Counted from the stretch's first letter, positions 16,877 to 26,800 are shown. The stretch is 32,131 nucleotides of DNA from Desulfobacterales bacterium (GCA_028277765.1 JANQFQ010000147.1:1-32131); one strand, 5' to 3'. Notes: generated by a model not told the origin, from the letters alone. A program made the numbers and translations.

Positions 16877-17695
16877 ATGAAGGTTTTCTGCATACTAAGC
16901 GATGAACGGGCATTTCGGTCTAAATCGCCTGCCATGTTTTCAACAGTAATGAAAAGGGTCGGTATTAAAGGTGTATATGTCCCTTTCAAGGTAAAACCCA
17001 AGCAACTCGGTCCTGCGATACAAAGCCTTAGAACATTAAACATTGACGGCGCAAACATTACAGTTCCTTATAAAGAATCAGTTATTCCCCACCTTGATAT
17101 CCTTTCAGAAGGCGCCAATATCATTGGTGCCATAAATACTATTGTCCGAAATAGTGATGAATTGAAAGGATATAACACGAATGCCATAGGATTTATGGAT
17201 ACACTGGAAGAAGCTGGTTTTGAAGTGCCAGACAAGACAGCTCTTGTCTTTGGTACTGGAGGGGCTGCAAAGGCAGTGGTATTTATCCTTAACTGGCTCC
17301 GCGCAGCATCAATTATTGTTACAGGACGGAGTCAAGATGAAATGAAAAAGGTTGTCAGCCGTATCAGCGGGGAGGCAAGAAACCTGGAAACAATATCACA
17401 GCAGCCTGTTTCCGCTAATATTGTGATTAATGCCACTTCTGTTTCAGATCCTGAAGAATCACCTGAACTGGCGGAAATCGTTAACAAGCTTGAAGTGACT
17501 GACTGTGAGCTCATGATAGACCTTAATTATGGCCGACAAAATAATTTCTGGACGGCAAAAGCCGCGGAAAAAGGGATCCGCTTTATGGACGGTCTCCCTG
17601 CCCTTGCTCACCAGGCAAGTCGGTGTTTTAAATTATGGACCCGTCTTGACGTAGAGCCAGCAGAGTTCATCAAAGCACTTGATGAGGTATCATGA
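16877..17695 (+). CDS. aroE: shikimate dehydrogenase-like protein with altered catalytic residue
   Basis: The 272-residue protein has the AroE fold and most of its sites: the substrate serines in SKSP (15-18), the catalytic lysine in ITVPYK (K66), N87 in AINTIV, the NADP-binding glycine loop FGTGGAAKA (125-133), and a C-terminal Gln in ALAHQASR. The invariant catalytic Asp of the N-T-D-G motif is Asn here: GYNTNAIGF, N102, encoded by AAT. In characterised shikimate dehydrogenases Lys and Asp act as a pair, and loss of the Asp strongly lowers activity. So this may be a poorly active enzyme or a relative with another substrate. Its stop overlaps the start of the next kinase gene (ATGA), binding it into the operon. 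Confidence 0.75.
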   Translation: MKVFCILSDERAFRSKSPAMFSTVMKRVGIKGVYVPFKVKPKQLGPAIQSLRTLNIDGANITVPYKESVIPHLDILSEGANIIGAINTIVRNSDELKGYNTNAIGFMDTLEEAGFEVPDKTALVFGTGGAAKAVVFILNWLRAASIIVTGRSQDEMKKVVSRISGEARNLETISQQPVSANIVINATSVSDPEESPELAEIVNKLEVTDCELMIDLNYGRQNNFWTAKAAEKGIRFMDGLPALAHQASRCFKLWTRLDVEPAEFIKALDEVS

Positions 17696-19221
17696 AAACA
17701 TCTTTTTTAAGACAAGGCAATGACATGAAGCGGTCTGACAAAGAGATTGAATACCTGCTTAAATCGATTGATGTGTCAGACAGGAAATTTTTTATTATTT
17801 CACCTGATTTCAAGATTCTGACAGTCAATAGGTATACATCAGAGCAGCATAATCATGATGTTATCGGAAAACTGTGCCATGAGACATTCTATGAATGTTC
17901 ATCTCCATGCAAAGGATGTCCTGCTGTCGGTGTTGTTGAAACATTTATGCCTGCTTTAAGGGAGAAACAGTATGATAAGAAGAGCTTTAAATGGGAATCC
18001 TGCCAGTTCTCTTATCCGATTATAGAAGACAAAAAGATCGGAGCGCTTGTACTGCTCGATTTTGAACGCCCGGGGAGTATGGCGGTTGAGGAAGAACTGA
18101 AGCGTTCAAACGCGTTTTTCCGCAACCTGATTTCAAGTTCCATAGACGGCGTGATTGCCACAAACATGAAAGGTAAAATCCTGATATTTAATGATGCGGC
18201 AGCTGAGATAAGCGGTATTAGTGTTAGAGAGGCGCTCAGCGGCATGGATATACGGAGTATCTATCCTGATGATGTGGCCCGTGGTATCATGGAAAAACTC
18301 AGGAGTGAGGATTACGGCGGCAAGGGGAAGTTGAAGTCATATCGGATGGATGTTACCCGTGATGATGGTAAGACCATACCGATTCTTTTAAATGCCGCCC
18401 TTGTTTACGAAGGGGAGAGGGAGGTTGCTTCAATCGGTTTTTTTCATGATATGAGTGAAGAACTGAAAATGAAGTCAGACCTTGAAAAAACACATGTTCA
18501 GCTTCTTCAAGCGGAAAAGATGTCCGCCCTGGGAAAACTCTCGGCAGGTGTGGCCCACCAACTGAACAATCCCCTTGGCGGCATTACACTATTCGCCAAG
18601 TTACTGCTTGAGGAATATGACCTTGAAGAGGCCGCGCAGGATGACCTAAAACGGATCCTGCTTGATGCTGAGCGCTGTCGGGATACAGTAAAGGAACTGC
18701 TGGAGTTTGCCAGACAGACCAGCCACATAATACAGCCGCATAATATCAATAAGGCGATTTTAAGAACCTTGTTTCTGCTAGAGAATCAGTCGCTTTTCCA
18801 GAATGTTAAAATCATCAAAGATTTGTCTGAAGACCTTCCGGACGTTCCTGTGGATATGCAGCAGATGAACCATGTATTCATGAATATTATCCTTAACGCA
18901 GCCCAGGCAATGGAAGGACATGGAACCCTGAACATCACAACCGGGATAGTTGACAATCAGGATAAGGCATTTATTAAAATTTCAGATACTGGTCCAGGCA
19001 TCCCTGAAGATGTCCTGCCGCAGATTTTTGACCCTTTTTTTACAACCAAGGACGAAGGGCAGGGGACTGGCCTTGGGTTAAGTATGGTATATGGTATAAT
19101 CCAGGATCATAAGGGGAATATTTCCGTTAAAAGTACAGTCGGAGAAGGTACAACGTTTAACATTGAACTCCCCTTGAAATATAAAAACCATGAAGGAGAA
19201 AACAGTGGAGAACAATATTGA
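17692..19221 (+). CDS. cytoplasmic sensor histidine kinase with cysteine-rich PAS domain
   Basis: This 509-residue kinase has no transmembrane segment. An N-terminal PAS-like domain (about 30-128) carries a cysteine cluster C62, C69, C73, C76 in [17 protein letters not shown] plus C104, which could bind a metal, an iron-sulfur cluster or sense redox state. A second PAS domain (about 138-255) leads into HisKA with phospho-acceptor H289 ([11 protein letters not shown]) and a HATPase domain with N-box [16 protein letters not shown] and GTGLGLS. The ATG start overlaps the AroE-like stop in ATGA form, and the next regulator gene begins inside its 3' end. A soluble sensor within a redox-enzyme operon suggests it monitors cytoplasmic redox or cofactor state. 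Confidence 0.85.
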   Translation: MKTSFLRQGNDMKRSDKEIEYLLKSIDVSDRKFFIISPDFKILTVNRYTSEQHNHDVIGKLCHETFYECSSPCKGCPAVGVVETFMPALREKQYDKKSFKWESCQFSYPIIEDKKIGALVLLDFERPGSMAVEEELKRSNAFFRNLISSSIDGVIATNMKGKILIFNDAAAEISGISVREALSGMDIRSIYPDDVARGIMEKLRSEDYGGKGKLKSYRMDVTRDDGKTIPILLNAALVYEGEREVASIGFFHDMSEELKMKSDLEKTHVQLLQAEKMSALGKLSAGVAHQLNNPLGGITLFAKLLLEEYDLEEAAQDDLKRILLDAERCRDTVKELLEFARQTSHIIQPHNINKAILRTLFLLENQSLFQNVKIIKDLSEDLPDVPVDMQQMNHVFMNIILNAAQAMEGHGTLNITTGIVDNQDKAFIKISDTGPGIPEDVLPQIFDPFFTTKDEGQGTGLGLSMVYGIIQDHKGNISVKSTVGEGTTFNIELPLKYKNHEGENSGEQY

Positions 19222-20698
19222 TGCCTCAAAAGTTCTGGTTATCGATGATGAACAGAGTCTCCGAGATGGGGCTGAACGGATTCTTACCAGGATGGATTTT
19301 CAGGTTGAAAAGGCCTCTACTGGTCAGGAAGGGCTTGAAAAACTAAAAACATTCCCTGCCGCTATTGTGCTCCTTGACATGAAAATGCCCGGTATGGACG
19401 GCATGGAAGTCTTGAAGCGGATAACGATCATGGACAAGGGAATCGTGGTCATCGTCATTACCGGGTTTGCTACGGTTGAAACCGCCATTGAGGCAATGAA
19501 GCGGGGAGCATATGATTTTATCCCCAAGCCGTATGAACCTGACCAGCTTCGCATTGTCGTTGACCGTGCCCGGGAGACCATCCTATTGAAGATAAATACT
19601 GAAGAGCTGCTTATGGAGCGAACTCAAAATCTTTCAGATCTTCAGACCGAGCAGAGCAGGGTGCACACCATTATTGAATCCCTTCCTAACGGCGTACTGG
19701 TAACCGATACCGAGGGTGAAGTGGTCCTGATCAATCCTGCATTCTGTATGCATATGGGGCTGGCGCGTGATGCAGTGACGGGGCAAAAACTGGAAGAATA
19801 CATTGCAGACGAAAAACTGTGCCGCCTGGTGACAGATATTTCAAAAGGGAAGTATATTGATTATGATGATATCCCTTCCTGTGACGTCGAAGTTTCAGAG
19901 GGAAAACATCTCATGGCCCGGGCTCGCCCTGTGCTGGGTGATAAAAGAGAATGCCTTGGCGCAGTCGTCAACCTGGCCGACGTTTCCGCAATGAAAGCAC
20001 TTGATCAGCTTAAATCTGAGTTTGTGGCAAAGGTTTCTCATGAACTGAGATCTCCCCTGTCAACGATTCATGAACAGCTCGCCCTGGTCATCAGTGAAAT
20101 GACGGGTGAGGACAGCACCGCTGAAGAGGAACAGCATATTCTGGCCAGGGCCAAGGAGAAGACAAGGGGATTAATTACGACCATAAGCGATCTGCTCGAC
20201 CTCTCACGCATCGAGGCGGGCATATCTGCCAGCAATCCCCAGCCGGTCAAGGTTGATGAGCTTCTAAAGAGCATTGTTGAGTTTTTAAACGCAAGGGCAC
20301 AGGCGAAAAATCAGACAATTACCCTGGATATATCCGCAGAAACCTTTACTCCGGTTGTTTCTGATAAGATGTCCCTGGAAAGCGTGTACGGAAACCTGAT
20401 AACCAATGCTATCAATTATACACAGGATGGTGGAGAGATCAAAGTAACCGCGGGGATGTCAGGAAGGAATGTAAGGGTGATTGTACAGGATAATGGTTTT
20501 GGAATCGATGAAAAGTATCTTGATAAAATTTTTGACCGTTTTTACAGGGTAAAAAACAATAAGACAAGATTTATTACAGGCACAGGCCTTGGGCTTCCCA
20601 TTGTAAAAGGGATCGTCGATTCCCTTGGCGGAATTATTGATGTTGAAAGTGAACCTGGAAAAGGGACGGTGTTCAGTGTAATTCTGCCGACGAGGTAG
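19205..20698 (+). CDS. response regulator-PAS-histidine kinase fusion
   Basis: The product, 497 residues from the GTG at 19205, begins with a receiver domain (phospho-acceptor D58 in VLLDMKMPG, Lys in IPKPYEPD), then a coiled linker (about 118-152), a PAS domain (about 153-262), HisKA with H279 (VSHELRSPLS), and a HATPase domain ending in VFSVILPTR. The GTG is preferred because an AAGGAG site lies 6 bases before it; the in-frame ATG at 19190 has no site of its own. It overlaps the upstream kinase by 17 bases. The receiver-then-kinase order suggests that it receives phosphate from the preceding kinase and modulates its own output. A DNA-binding output is absent from this operon, so the target lies elsewhere or is protein-based. 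Confidence 0.85.
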   Translation: MENNIDASKVLVIDDEQSLRDGAERILTRMDFQVEKASTGQEGLEKLKTFPAAIVLLDMKMPGMDGMEVLKRITIMDKGIVVIVITGFATVETAIEAMKRGAYDFIPKPYEPDQLRIVVDRARETILLKINTEELLMERTQNLSDLQTEQSRVHTIIESLPNGVLVTDTEGEVVLINPAFCMHMGLARDAVTGQKLEEYIADEKLCRLVTDISKGKYIDYDDIPSCDVEVSEGKHLMARARPVLGDKRECLGAVVNLADVSAMKALDQLKSEFVAKVSHELRSPLSTIHEQLALVISEMTGEDSTAEEEQHILARAKEKTRGLITTISDLLDLSRIEAGISASNPQPVKVDELLKSIVEFLNARAQAKNQTITLDISAETFTPVVSDKMSLESVYGNLITNAINYTQDGGEIKVTAGMSGRNVRVIVQDNGFGIDEKYLDKIFDRFYRVKNNKTRFITGTGLGLPIVKGIVDSLGGIIDVESEPGKGTVFSVILPTR

Positions 20699-20814
20699 GG
20701 GCGAATCTTGTATTTGCCTTTTTTTGCAGACAGACCAACCTTTTCATCACGCAAAGCTTGCTACATTGTAGTAGGCCTTGTGTATAAATTCAAAAGGCTA
20801 TACTCATTAAACCA

Positions 20815-20905
20815 GGTGCAAAGGCGCTAAGAAATACAAAAAAAAATTCATTACAGGCGCGATGGACTCGAAGAAAACTATTTATTTTTAGCGTTGGTTA
20901 GCGTA
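20815..20905. repeat. dispersed repeat, copy A
   Basis: This stretch shares GCAAAGGCGCTAAGRAATAC and the later TCGAAGAAAACTATTTRTTT with a second copy at 21731-21818; beyond that, AAAAAGTCTGTG near 20951-20962 also recurs after copy B. The two copies flank the PilZ gene. The rest of 20699-21300 (602 bases) holds no gene: another degenerate 'aaatctgtgtg' repeat near 21013, and an inverted repeat at 21209-21243. Confidence 0.65.
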
Positions 20906-21208
20906 GTTGGCCCTGCTGAAGACGGGTTTCCTACTTCGCTACAATGGACGAAAAAGTCTGTGTCTGCCCTTATAAATGCTGATTCGTAGCCCTTTAAAAA
21001 ATTTAACAGGGTAAATCTGTGTGTGTCTGTGGCTATTCAGATAAAATTGTTTGCCCACTAGCTGTCGTTTATTAAATCTTTTAACCGAATTCAGCCAACT
21101 AAAACCAACAAATCACATACCAGACAGCCCTAAACCAACAACCCGCCAGTACACATCGATATTCAGAATTCAAGATCTACTTCTTATATTTTTTTAGGAG
21201 ACAAGGTG

Positions 21209-21243
21209 TGAACTAATTCACACCTTTCGTGTGAATTAGTTCA
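21209..21243 (+). promoter_or_regulatory. perfect 15-bp inverted repeat with an alternative overlapping hairpin
   Basis: TGAACTAATTCACAC at 21209-21223 pairs perfectly with GTGTGAATTAGTTCA at 21229-21243 across a 5-base loop. Its left arm also lies in a second palindrome, GGTGTGAA-CTAA-TTCACACC (21205-21224), so two mutually exclusive hairpins are possible. The element lies about 60-90 bases before the PilZ gene and could be an operator or an RNA switch. No T-run follows, so it is not a standard terminator. Confidence 0.5.
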
Positions 21244-21300
21244 TTGACGGAAATGACATATATTGTAAAAAAATAATATTGAATAATTTTTAAATGATTA

Positions 21301-21693
21301 GTGATGATTATGGAAAATCAAATAGAGAGAAGAAGAACCAGGCGGTATCCGGTCAACAAAAGTGTATATGCGGTGTTGACCCCTTTCTTCAAAGTTATAG
21401 GACCGATTATTGATGTCAGCCAAAACGGTCTTTCGTTTTACTATCATATCTTGGAAGACTGTAAGGACTGTGATCTGTTAAGCGACAATAAACAGGTTGA
21501 CCTTTCAGTTGTATCCAACACAGGTGATTTCTTTTTAAACGGCATACAGATCAAGGTTGTTTCCGACATTGAAGCAGGTAGATATTCCGAAAACAGTCAG
21601 ATTCAGATCAAACGATGCAGCCTGATGTTCGAGAAAATGGGCAACAACATGCAGGCAGAACTGGAAGCATTGATACAGAAGTTAGTTGAATAA
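21301..21693 (+). CDS. PilZ-like domain protein
   Basis: The roughly 130-residue protein carries the two PilZ hallmarks for cyclic di-GMP binding: an arginine-rich N-terminal motif RRRTRRYPV (about 9-17) and DVSQNGLSF (about 38-46, the D/NxSxxG motif). The remainder fits a six-stranded barrel with a terminal helix (NNMQAELEALIQKLVE). It has no other domain and no signal peptide, so it would act as a small cytoplasmic c-di-GMP effector. The start is unclear: GTG at 21301, ATG at 21304 and ATG at 21310 are all in frame and no clear ribosome site is present. Flanked by the two copies of a dispersed repeat. Confidence 0.72.
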   Translation: MMIMENQIERRRTRRYPVNKSVYAVLTPFFKVIGPIIDVSQNGLSFYYHILEDCKDCDLLSDNKQVDLSVVSNTGDFFLNGIQIKVVSDIEAGRYSENSQIQIKRCSLMFEKMGNNMQAELEALIQKLVE

Positions 21694-21730
21694 CAAAATT
21701 GGTTTGTGCCTCAAATTTGTTATCACGTAA

Positions 21731-21818
21731 AGGCGCAAAGGCGCTAAGGAATACCAAAAAAACGCTACGGGCACGAGGACTCGAAGAAAACTATTTGTTT
21801 TTTAGTGTTGATTGGTAG
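21731..21818. repeat. dispersed repeat, copy B, next to the transposase gene
   Basis: This is the second copy of the element at 20815-20905, sharing the AAGGCGCTAAG and TCGAAGAAAACTATTT blocks. It ends near the 3' end of the REP-associated transposase gene at 21866, with the related AAAAGTCTGTGGCTATT sequence between them. Confidence 0.65.
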
Positions 21819-21865
21819 AGTAATAAGCTGTAAACGGCCGGAAAAGTCTGTGGCTATTAATTAAA

Positions 21866-22561
21866 TCAAACCTGCCTTTGAATCATTGTCCCCTGCATCG
21901 TGCCAATTTCATGAACATAGTTTCGATATATTCTTAACCTGTCTTCAAGTTTCATTCTGTCAATTTTATTCATATAAAAATCAAGAGAGAGGAAGTCATC
22001 TGTATTACCTGTCTGCGTTAGATATCCAAGTGAACTCCATCGGTACCTCTCGGGATTTTTAACAAGGCCTTCCCTGACAGCATGAAGATCAATATTCGCA
22101 AGTGAATTAATAACACGCACCCCGGGTTCAATTCTAGTACACTTAAAATGGTCTTCCCATGTCAGTGCCTGTCCGGAATGTCTTTCATAATAATAAATTG
22201 AAAACCGCTGCTTTATCTCTTTAACAAATTCAGAGATTTCAGACCATTTTCTTCTAAGGGATATTATTTGTTTGGGACTAGGCTCTATATCCTTATTGTC
22301 ATGCAACCGCCTGTACCTATTGATAATATCATCATCAGAACATGTTATCCCTGACCTCATCCGCACAATAAGCTGGAAGTGATTATCCATCAGGCAATAA
22401 CCTAATATTTTAGTAAAATAAACCTTGCTCAGTTTTTTAACCGTATACACAAAAAAATCTTTCTCAGTATCGTTCAGAAGTGGCATACACGGAACAAAAC
22501 CGGCCTTGATATGGTAAACAGCAAGTTTATTCAGCTTGACAAAACGTGCAATATTCGTCAT
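21866..22561 (-). CDS. REP-associated tyrosine transposase-like protein (Y1/HUH family)
   Basis: The 231-residue product has the RAYT layout: an N-terminal strand NKLAVYHIKAG, the metal-binding motif in GYCLMDNHFQLIVRM, a helix with tyrosines FSIYYYERHSGQ for the nucleophile region, WEDHFKCTRIE, and the typical C-terminal HAVREGLVKNPERYRWSSLGY. The usual His-x-His of the MPNHVHLLV motif is His-Phe-Gln here. Some HUH enzymes are known as HUQ variants, so this need not be inactive. The ATG at 22561 is preferred because AAAGGGG lies just before it; an ATG five codons earlier lacks a site. RAYTs process REP repeats, and a dispersed repeat lies directly downstream. There are no insertion-sequence ends. 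Confidence 0.75.
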   Translation of the reverse strand: MTNIARFVKLNKLAVYHIKAGFVPCMPLLNDTEKDFFVYTVKKLSKVYFTKILGYCLMDNHFQLIVRMRSGITCSDDDIINRYRRLHDNKDIEPSPKQIISLRRKWSEISEFVKEIKQRFSIYYYERHSGQALTWEDHFKCTRIEPGVRVINSLANIDLHAVREGLVKNPERYRWSSLGYLTQTGNTDDFLSLDFYMNKIDRMKLEDRLRIYRNYVHEIGTMQGTMIQRQV

Positions 22562-22590
22562 GACTTCCCCTTTCATCCATGACCATCTAT

Positions 22591-22827
22591 TTAAAAAATA
22601 TCATGCCCGTCGTAACAAGTGTTGATCCCGGCGCTCCAATATATCGCAACATGTTCATCAGTTTCTTCTGTGACAATGAAAGGTACAGGTAAAAAATGTT
22701 CACCCGCCAAAATCCCGGTATGCTGATACTTCGCCATCTGTTTTTCATTGTTAGACATGACGTCCACGCAAGGTCTCCAAGGCGCATAGCTTTTTTTGGC
22801 TTTAACCAATGATATAATTTTTACCAA
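22591..22827 (-). CDS. small hypothetical protein upstream of the transposase
   Basis: A 78-residue ORF starts with TTG at 22827 after an AGGGGGT ribosome site at about 6 bases. The product has a basic N-terminus (VKIISLVKAKKSYAPWRP) and an acidic, aromatic second half (TEETDEHVAIYWSAGIN). I recognise no family. The 14-base gap to the longest reading of the transposase gene suggests cotranscription. The ribosome site favours a real gene, but the length allows chance. Confidence 0.42.
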   Translation of the reverse strand: MVKIISLVKAKKSYAPWRPCVDVMSNNEKQMAKYQHTGILAGEHFLPVPFIVTEETDEHVAIYWSAGINTCYDGHDIF

Positions 22828-22951
22828 CTTACACCCCCTGTCTCTTTAATTAAAAAAGTAAATATCGCGAAGACAGATAAAACGAAACGTTTTTCTATCT
22901 TCTCCCTGGAATCACTATGCCACAGATCTCAAAAAAGACAATACACTAAGA

Positions 22952-22970
22952 ATAGCCAAAAAATGGCTAT
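22952..22970 (-). terminator. hairpin after the response regulator gene
   Basis: ATAGCCA and TGGCTAT form a 7-bp stem around an A-rich (plus strand) loop 12 bases beyond the regulator's stop codon on the minus strand. The loop, not the 3' flank, carries the T-run, so termination here is only possible. No other terminator is visible before the small ORF at 22827. Confidence 0.3.
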
Positions 22971-22982
22971 GGGAATTAGTGA

Positions 22983-23831
22983 CTATTTAAATGGAAGAAG
23001 GTGGTTGGCAAGGTTATCTTTTGAATTTTTCAGGCCGAGTTTTTTTCGAATACTTGTCCTGTGATTCCCAACGGTATTCAATGACATTTGTAATAACGTT
23101 GCGATATCTTTAGTAGACTTGCCCTGCTGAATCAGGGTGGCGACACGGATTTCTGTTGGGGTAAGATTTAAATAATTTGAAGAGAGTCTGGGGATAAACG
23201 GTGAGGTAATTTCTTGCATATTGGTTTCAATTGTTTCGATAATTTTCATTTGACGTTCTTTCAATGAACTGGCTTTAAGGTCATTTATAAAAGGAAGGAC
23301 CATTTCTTTTATATTCGTTAAGACTTTTTCCTCTATTTCAATTTTTTCTTCATCCCGTTTTTTCAGCATGACTTTCAATGCAATATTAGCTTCTTCGAGT
23401 TCAGCTGTACGCTCTTTTACCAGACTTTCAAGGTGATCACGATGTTTCTTGAGTTCAAGATGCGTTTGCACTCTGGTTTTAACAATTGAGATTTCAAACG
23501 GTTTTGTAATGTAATCTACTGCACCAAGCTCCAGCCCTTTGGTTTCATCAGCATCTTCGCTTTTTGAAGTGATAAAAATGATAGGTATATGTTTTGTTTG
23601 ACTGTTGGCTTTTAATCTTCTGCATACTTCATAACCATCCATTTTGGGCATTACAATATCAAGTAGGATCAAATCCGGAGGGGAGTCAGATGTTGCTATT
23701 TCAAGTGCTTCGAGTCCGTTTGTTGCCACACTAATATCATATACAGGGAATAAAGCCGAAGCTAGCACATCAATATTTGCTGGTGCATCTTCAGCTATCA
23801 GTATTTTCTGTTTATGCGGATCATCACTCAT
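22983..23831 (-). CDS. response regulator with coiled-coil linker and LuxR-type DNA-binding domain
   Basis: The 282-residue regulator begins with a receiver domain (acidic residues near E14-D15, phospho-acceptor D58 in LILLDIVMPKMDG, Lys in ITKPFEIS), followed by a charged coiled coil (about 125-185) of the type often seen before output domains. It ends in a LuxR/FixJ helix-turn-helix (about 218-275: LTPTEIRVATLIQQGKST, then DIATLLQMSLNTVGNHR). Its ATG overlaps the hybrid kinase gene by 8 bases, so the two are translated together and it is the obvious terminal acceptor of that phosphorelay. It probably controls its own operon or envelope functions; no site can be assigned. Confidence 0.88.
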   Translation of the reverse strand: MSDDPHKQKILIAEDAPANIDVLASALFPVYDISVATNGLEALEIATSDSPPDLILLDIVMPKMDGYEVCRRLKANSQTKHIPIIFITSKSEDADETKGLELGAVDYITKPFEISIVKTRVQTHLELKKHRDHLESLVKERTAELEEANIALKVMLKKRDEEKIEIEEKVLTNIKEMVLPFINDLKASSLKERQMKIIETIETNMQEITSPFIPRLSSNYLNLTPTEIRVATLIQQGKSTKDIATLLQMSLNTVGNHRTSIRKKLGLKNSKDNLANHLLPFK

Positions 23832-26800
23832 TTTTTTCTTTCTCTAGAGATAAACCACATGCTTTGGCAAAGTTTAATAGTGTTTTTCTAGCGTTATTGA
23901 AATCATATCTTCTGATTTGTTCTTCAAGCACTGGTATCTCTTTTTCTAAACCTGAATTCATTACTAAACTCGCATTACTTAAGCTGTATGTTATTGTATT
24001 AATATAAGCTTTTGCCTTCAAGTCTTTTTTTTGAAGTAATTGATCAAGATTAATTAAAATAGAATGAATATCTGATGGCTGTGTTTCTTGATGTTCACCG
24101 AATATCGGTTTGTCGTCAGAGCGACTGTTTTTATCTATACTTTCCAGTTGCTGTATGCTGTCCATCACCTGTTTTAATGCATTATCAAAACTGATGATAA
24201 ATGGATCAAGTGAATCTGTTTTTTCATTGTTTAATCTTTTTTCCAACTCTTCTGCAGTATGATGTAAATCCTTTGCCGATATATTGGTGGCCACGCCTTT
24301 AATTGAATGAATCAGCCTTTGGGCGTATTCGGCATTATTATTTACAATTGCTTCCCTGATTTCGGTTGTTGCGTTGGTGTAGTCTTTTTTAACATCTTTT
24401 AAAATAGCTATTAAAAGTTCAGTATTGTTATCTAGTCTTTTTAAAAACGTTTCAAGATCTATCCCTTTGACATTCATAGAAAGGATTTGATCTGTTTTTA
24501 AAGATGTCTTTATAGAGTCTTTTAAACCGTATGTATTTTTTATTCCATCATCCATGGTTTTATTTAACGGATGCTTTAAAGATCTTGCTATGATAGAAAA
24601 TAAGTATTTTGTATCTATCGGCTTGGCAACAAAACCGTTCATACCAGCTGCTTTACATTTTTCATAATCAGAGGTCATGGCGCTTGCGCTTATGGCAATA
24701 ATAGGTAAATCTTTAAATTTTGGATTGCTGCGTATTTTTTGTGTTGCTTCTATTCCATCCATATCCGGCATCTGTATATCCATCAGTATAACATCAAATG
24801 TTTCTTGTTTAAGCATTTCTATGGCTTCAAATCCGCTGTCTGCTTTAGTTACTCGAATACCTGCAGCTTTGAGCAATTCTGCAGCTACCATTTGATTGAT
24901 AGGATTGTCTTCCACAAGGAGCGCATGAACATAGGAAAGGTTTTCTGCGAGAAACTTATTGGCACCATTTTCTTTGGTATGAGATGGGTCATAGCCAAAA
25001 ACATCCATGGTAGCGTCAAATAATAATGACCGCTTAATCGGTTTGGTCAGGAATCTGTCAATACCAGCCTTTTTTGCACGCTGGATTATCTCTTCAGAAC
25101 TGTAGCCGCTGACAATGATAATTGGTGGCGGTGTTATCCGGCTGTCTTTTTTAATGGCCTCGACCGCAGTAATACCGTCTATTCCCGGCAGTTTTACGTC
25201 CATTAGAATCAGGTCAAAGTGCTCGCCATGAATAGATTCCTCATATTTTTTTAAAGCAGCTTCAGCGGTTTCTGCTGTTTCTGCTTTAAATCCAAACGAT
25301 TCAACATAATCTTTAATAATCATCATAGATGTTGGATTATCTTCAACAATAAGAACTTTAAGGTTTTGCAGGTTCTCTGGAACAATATTTTCGCGGACAA
25401 TTTCATGGGGAACCGTATCAAAAATTGCATTAAAGAAAAATGAACTTCCTTTTCCCATTTCACTTTCCACCCAGATGTTGCCGTCCATCATTGTAACTAT
25501 ATTTTTACAAATGGCCAGGCCAAGACCGGAACCTTCATGCTTTCTACTGGCAGAAGTATCAACCTGAACAAAAGCATCAAAAAGATCATCTATTTTTTCA
25601 TGCTCTATCCCACTGCCGGTATCTCTAACACAGAAAGTAATCTCGCGGGTTTTGTCAGTTTTATGTGTGGATTTAGTTGATATGCATATTTCGCCTTTAT
25701 CTGTAAATTTAAAAGCGTTTGATACAAGATTCAATAGTACCTGACGCAAACGAAACGGATCAGATATCATTCGTCTGGGTATATCCTTATCGATGTCGAT
25801 GATAAACTCGATATCTTTGTTTTGAATTTTTTCAAAAAACACATCAGCAACCTCTTCAATTATATCACGCAATGAAAATGGAATTTTATCAAAGTCGAGT
25901 TTTCCAGCTTCAATTTTTGAAAAATCAAGAATGTCGTTAATAATTCCGAGAAGAGATCGTGAGGAAGCATGTATAATGTCTAAAAATTCTTTTTGCTTGC
26001 TGTTCAGCTCGGTGTTCAGCGTAAGCTCGCACATGCCAATGATGGCATTCATTGGCGTTCGGATTTCATGGCTCATATTGGCAAGGAAGTCACTTTTTGC
26101 TTTTGACATTTCTTCTGCTGTTTCTCTCTCAGCGACTGCCTGCATAATATCTGAGATGTCTTTTGCCATGAATATAATACCGGCAATTTTACCGTCTTTT
26201 TCTTTAAAGATTGATCCAGACACAACAACAGGTACATGTTCACCGTTTTGCCTGATAAAATAAGTGGATCGGCTGATATTTGAACCATCTCTAATCAGGT
26301 CTTTAATGAAATCATCTACCTCATCTTTTTTATCTCCTAATATATCGCCAAGTGATTTACCTTGAATATCTTCCTGATTATATCCAAGCATTTCACAGGT
26401 CGCTTTATTAACAGTTTTAATGATACCCTGGTCATTTGTAACACATAGAGAGTCCAGCATGTTTTCCAGAATACTTGAAAGGTATTCACTGGCTTTTTTC
26501 TCAGCTTGCTTTGCTGATTCAAGCCGGTGGAGAAGATCACTGATTGCGGTGATGATATTTTTGATCTCTTTTACAATATAACCTTTGAATTGGGGGAATT
26601 CAGCAACGCTGTTAAAGTCAATTTTTTTAATGACCGTATTTAGGTTTGCCAGCGGCTTAAGGAGCCATGTCATTACCCGTTGAGCAATGATCATTACAAC
26701 GACAATAAGACCAATGGCCCAGAGCAGTTTCTTTTTTGCATCAGAGAGAAGTTGTTTATAGAAATAATCATTATACTGAAGTGTTGTTTCACCAATAAGG

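Noticed and set aside
21866-22561. A full insertion sequence (IS200/IS605 type)
   Set aside because: The protein is the RAYT subtype and I find no subterminal IS ends or accessory TnpB gene; the neighbouring repeats look like dispersed REP-type elements.
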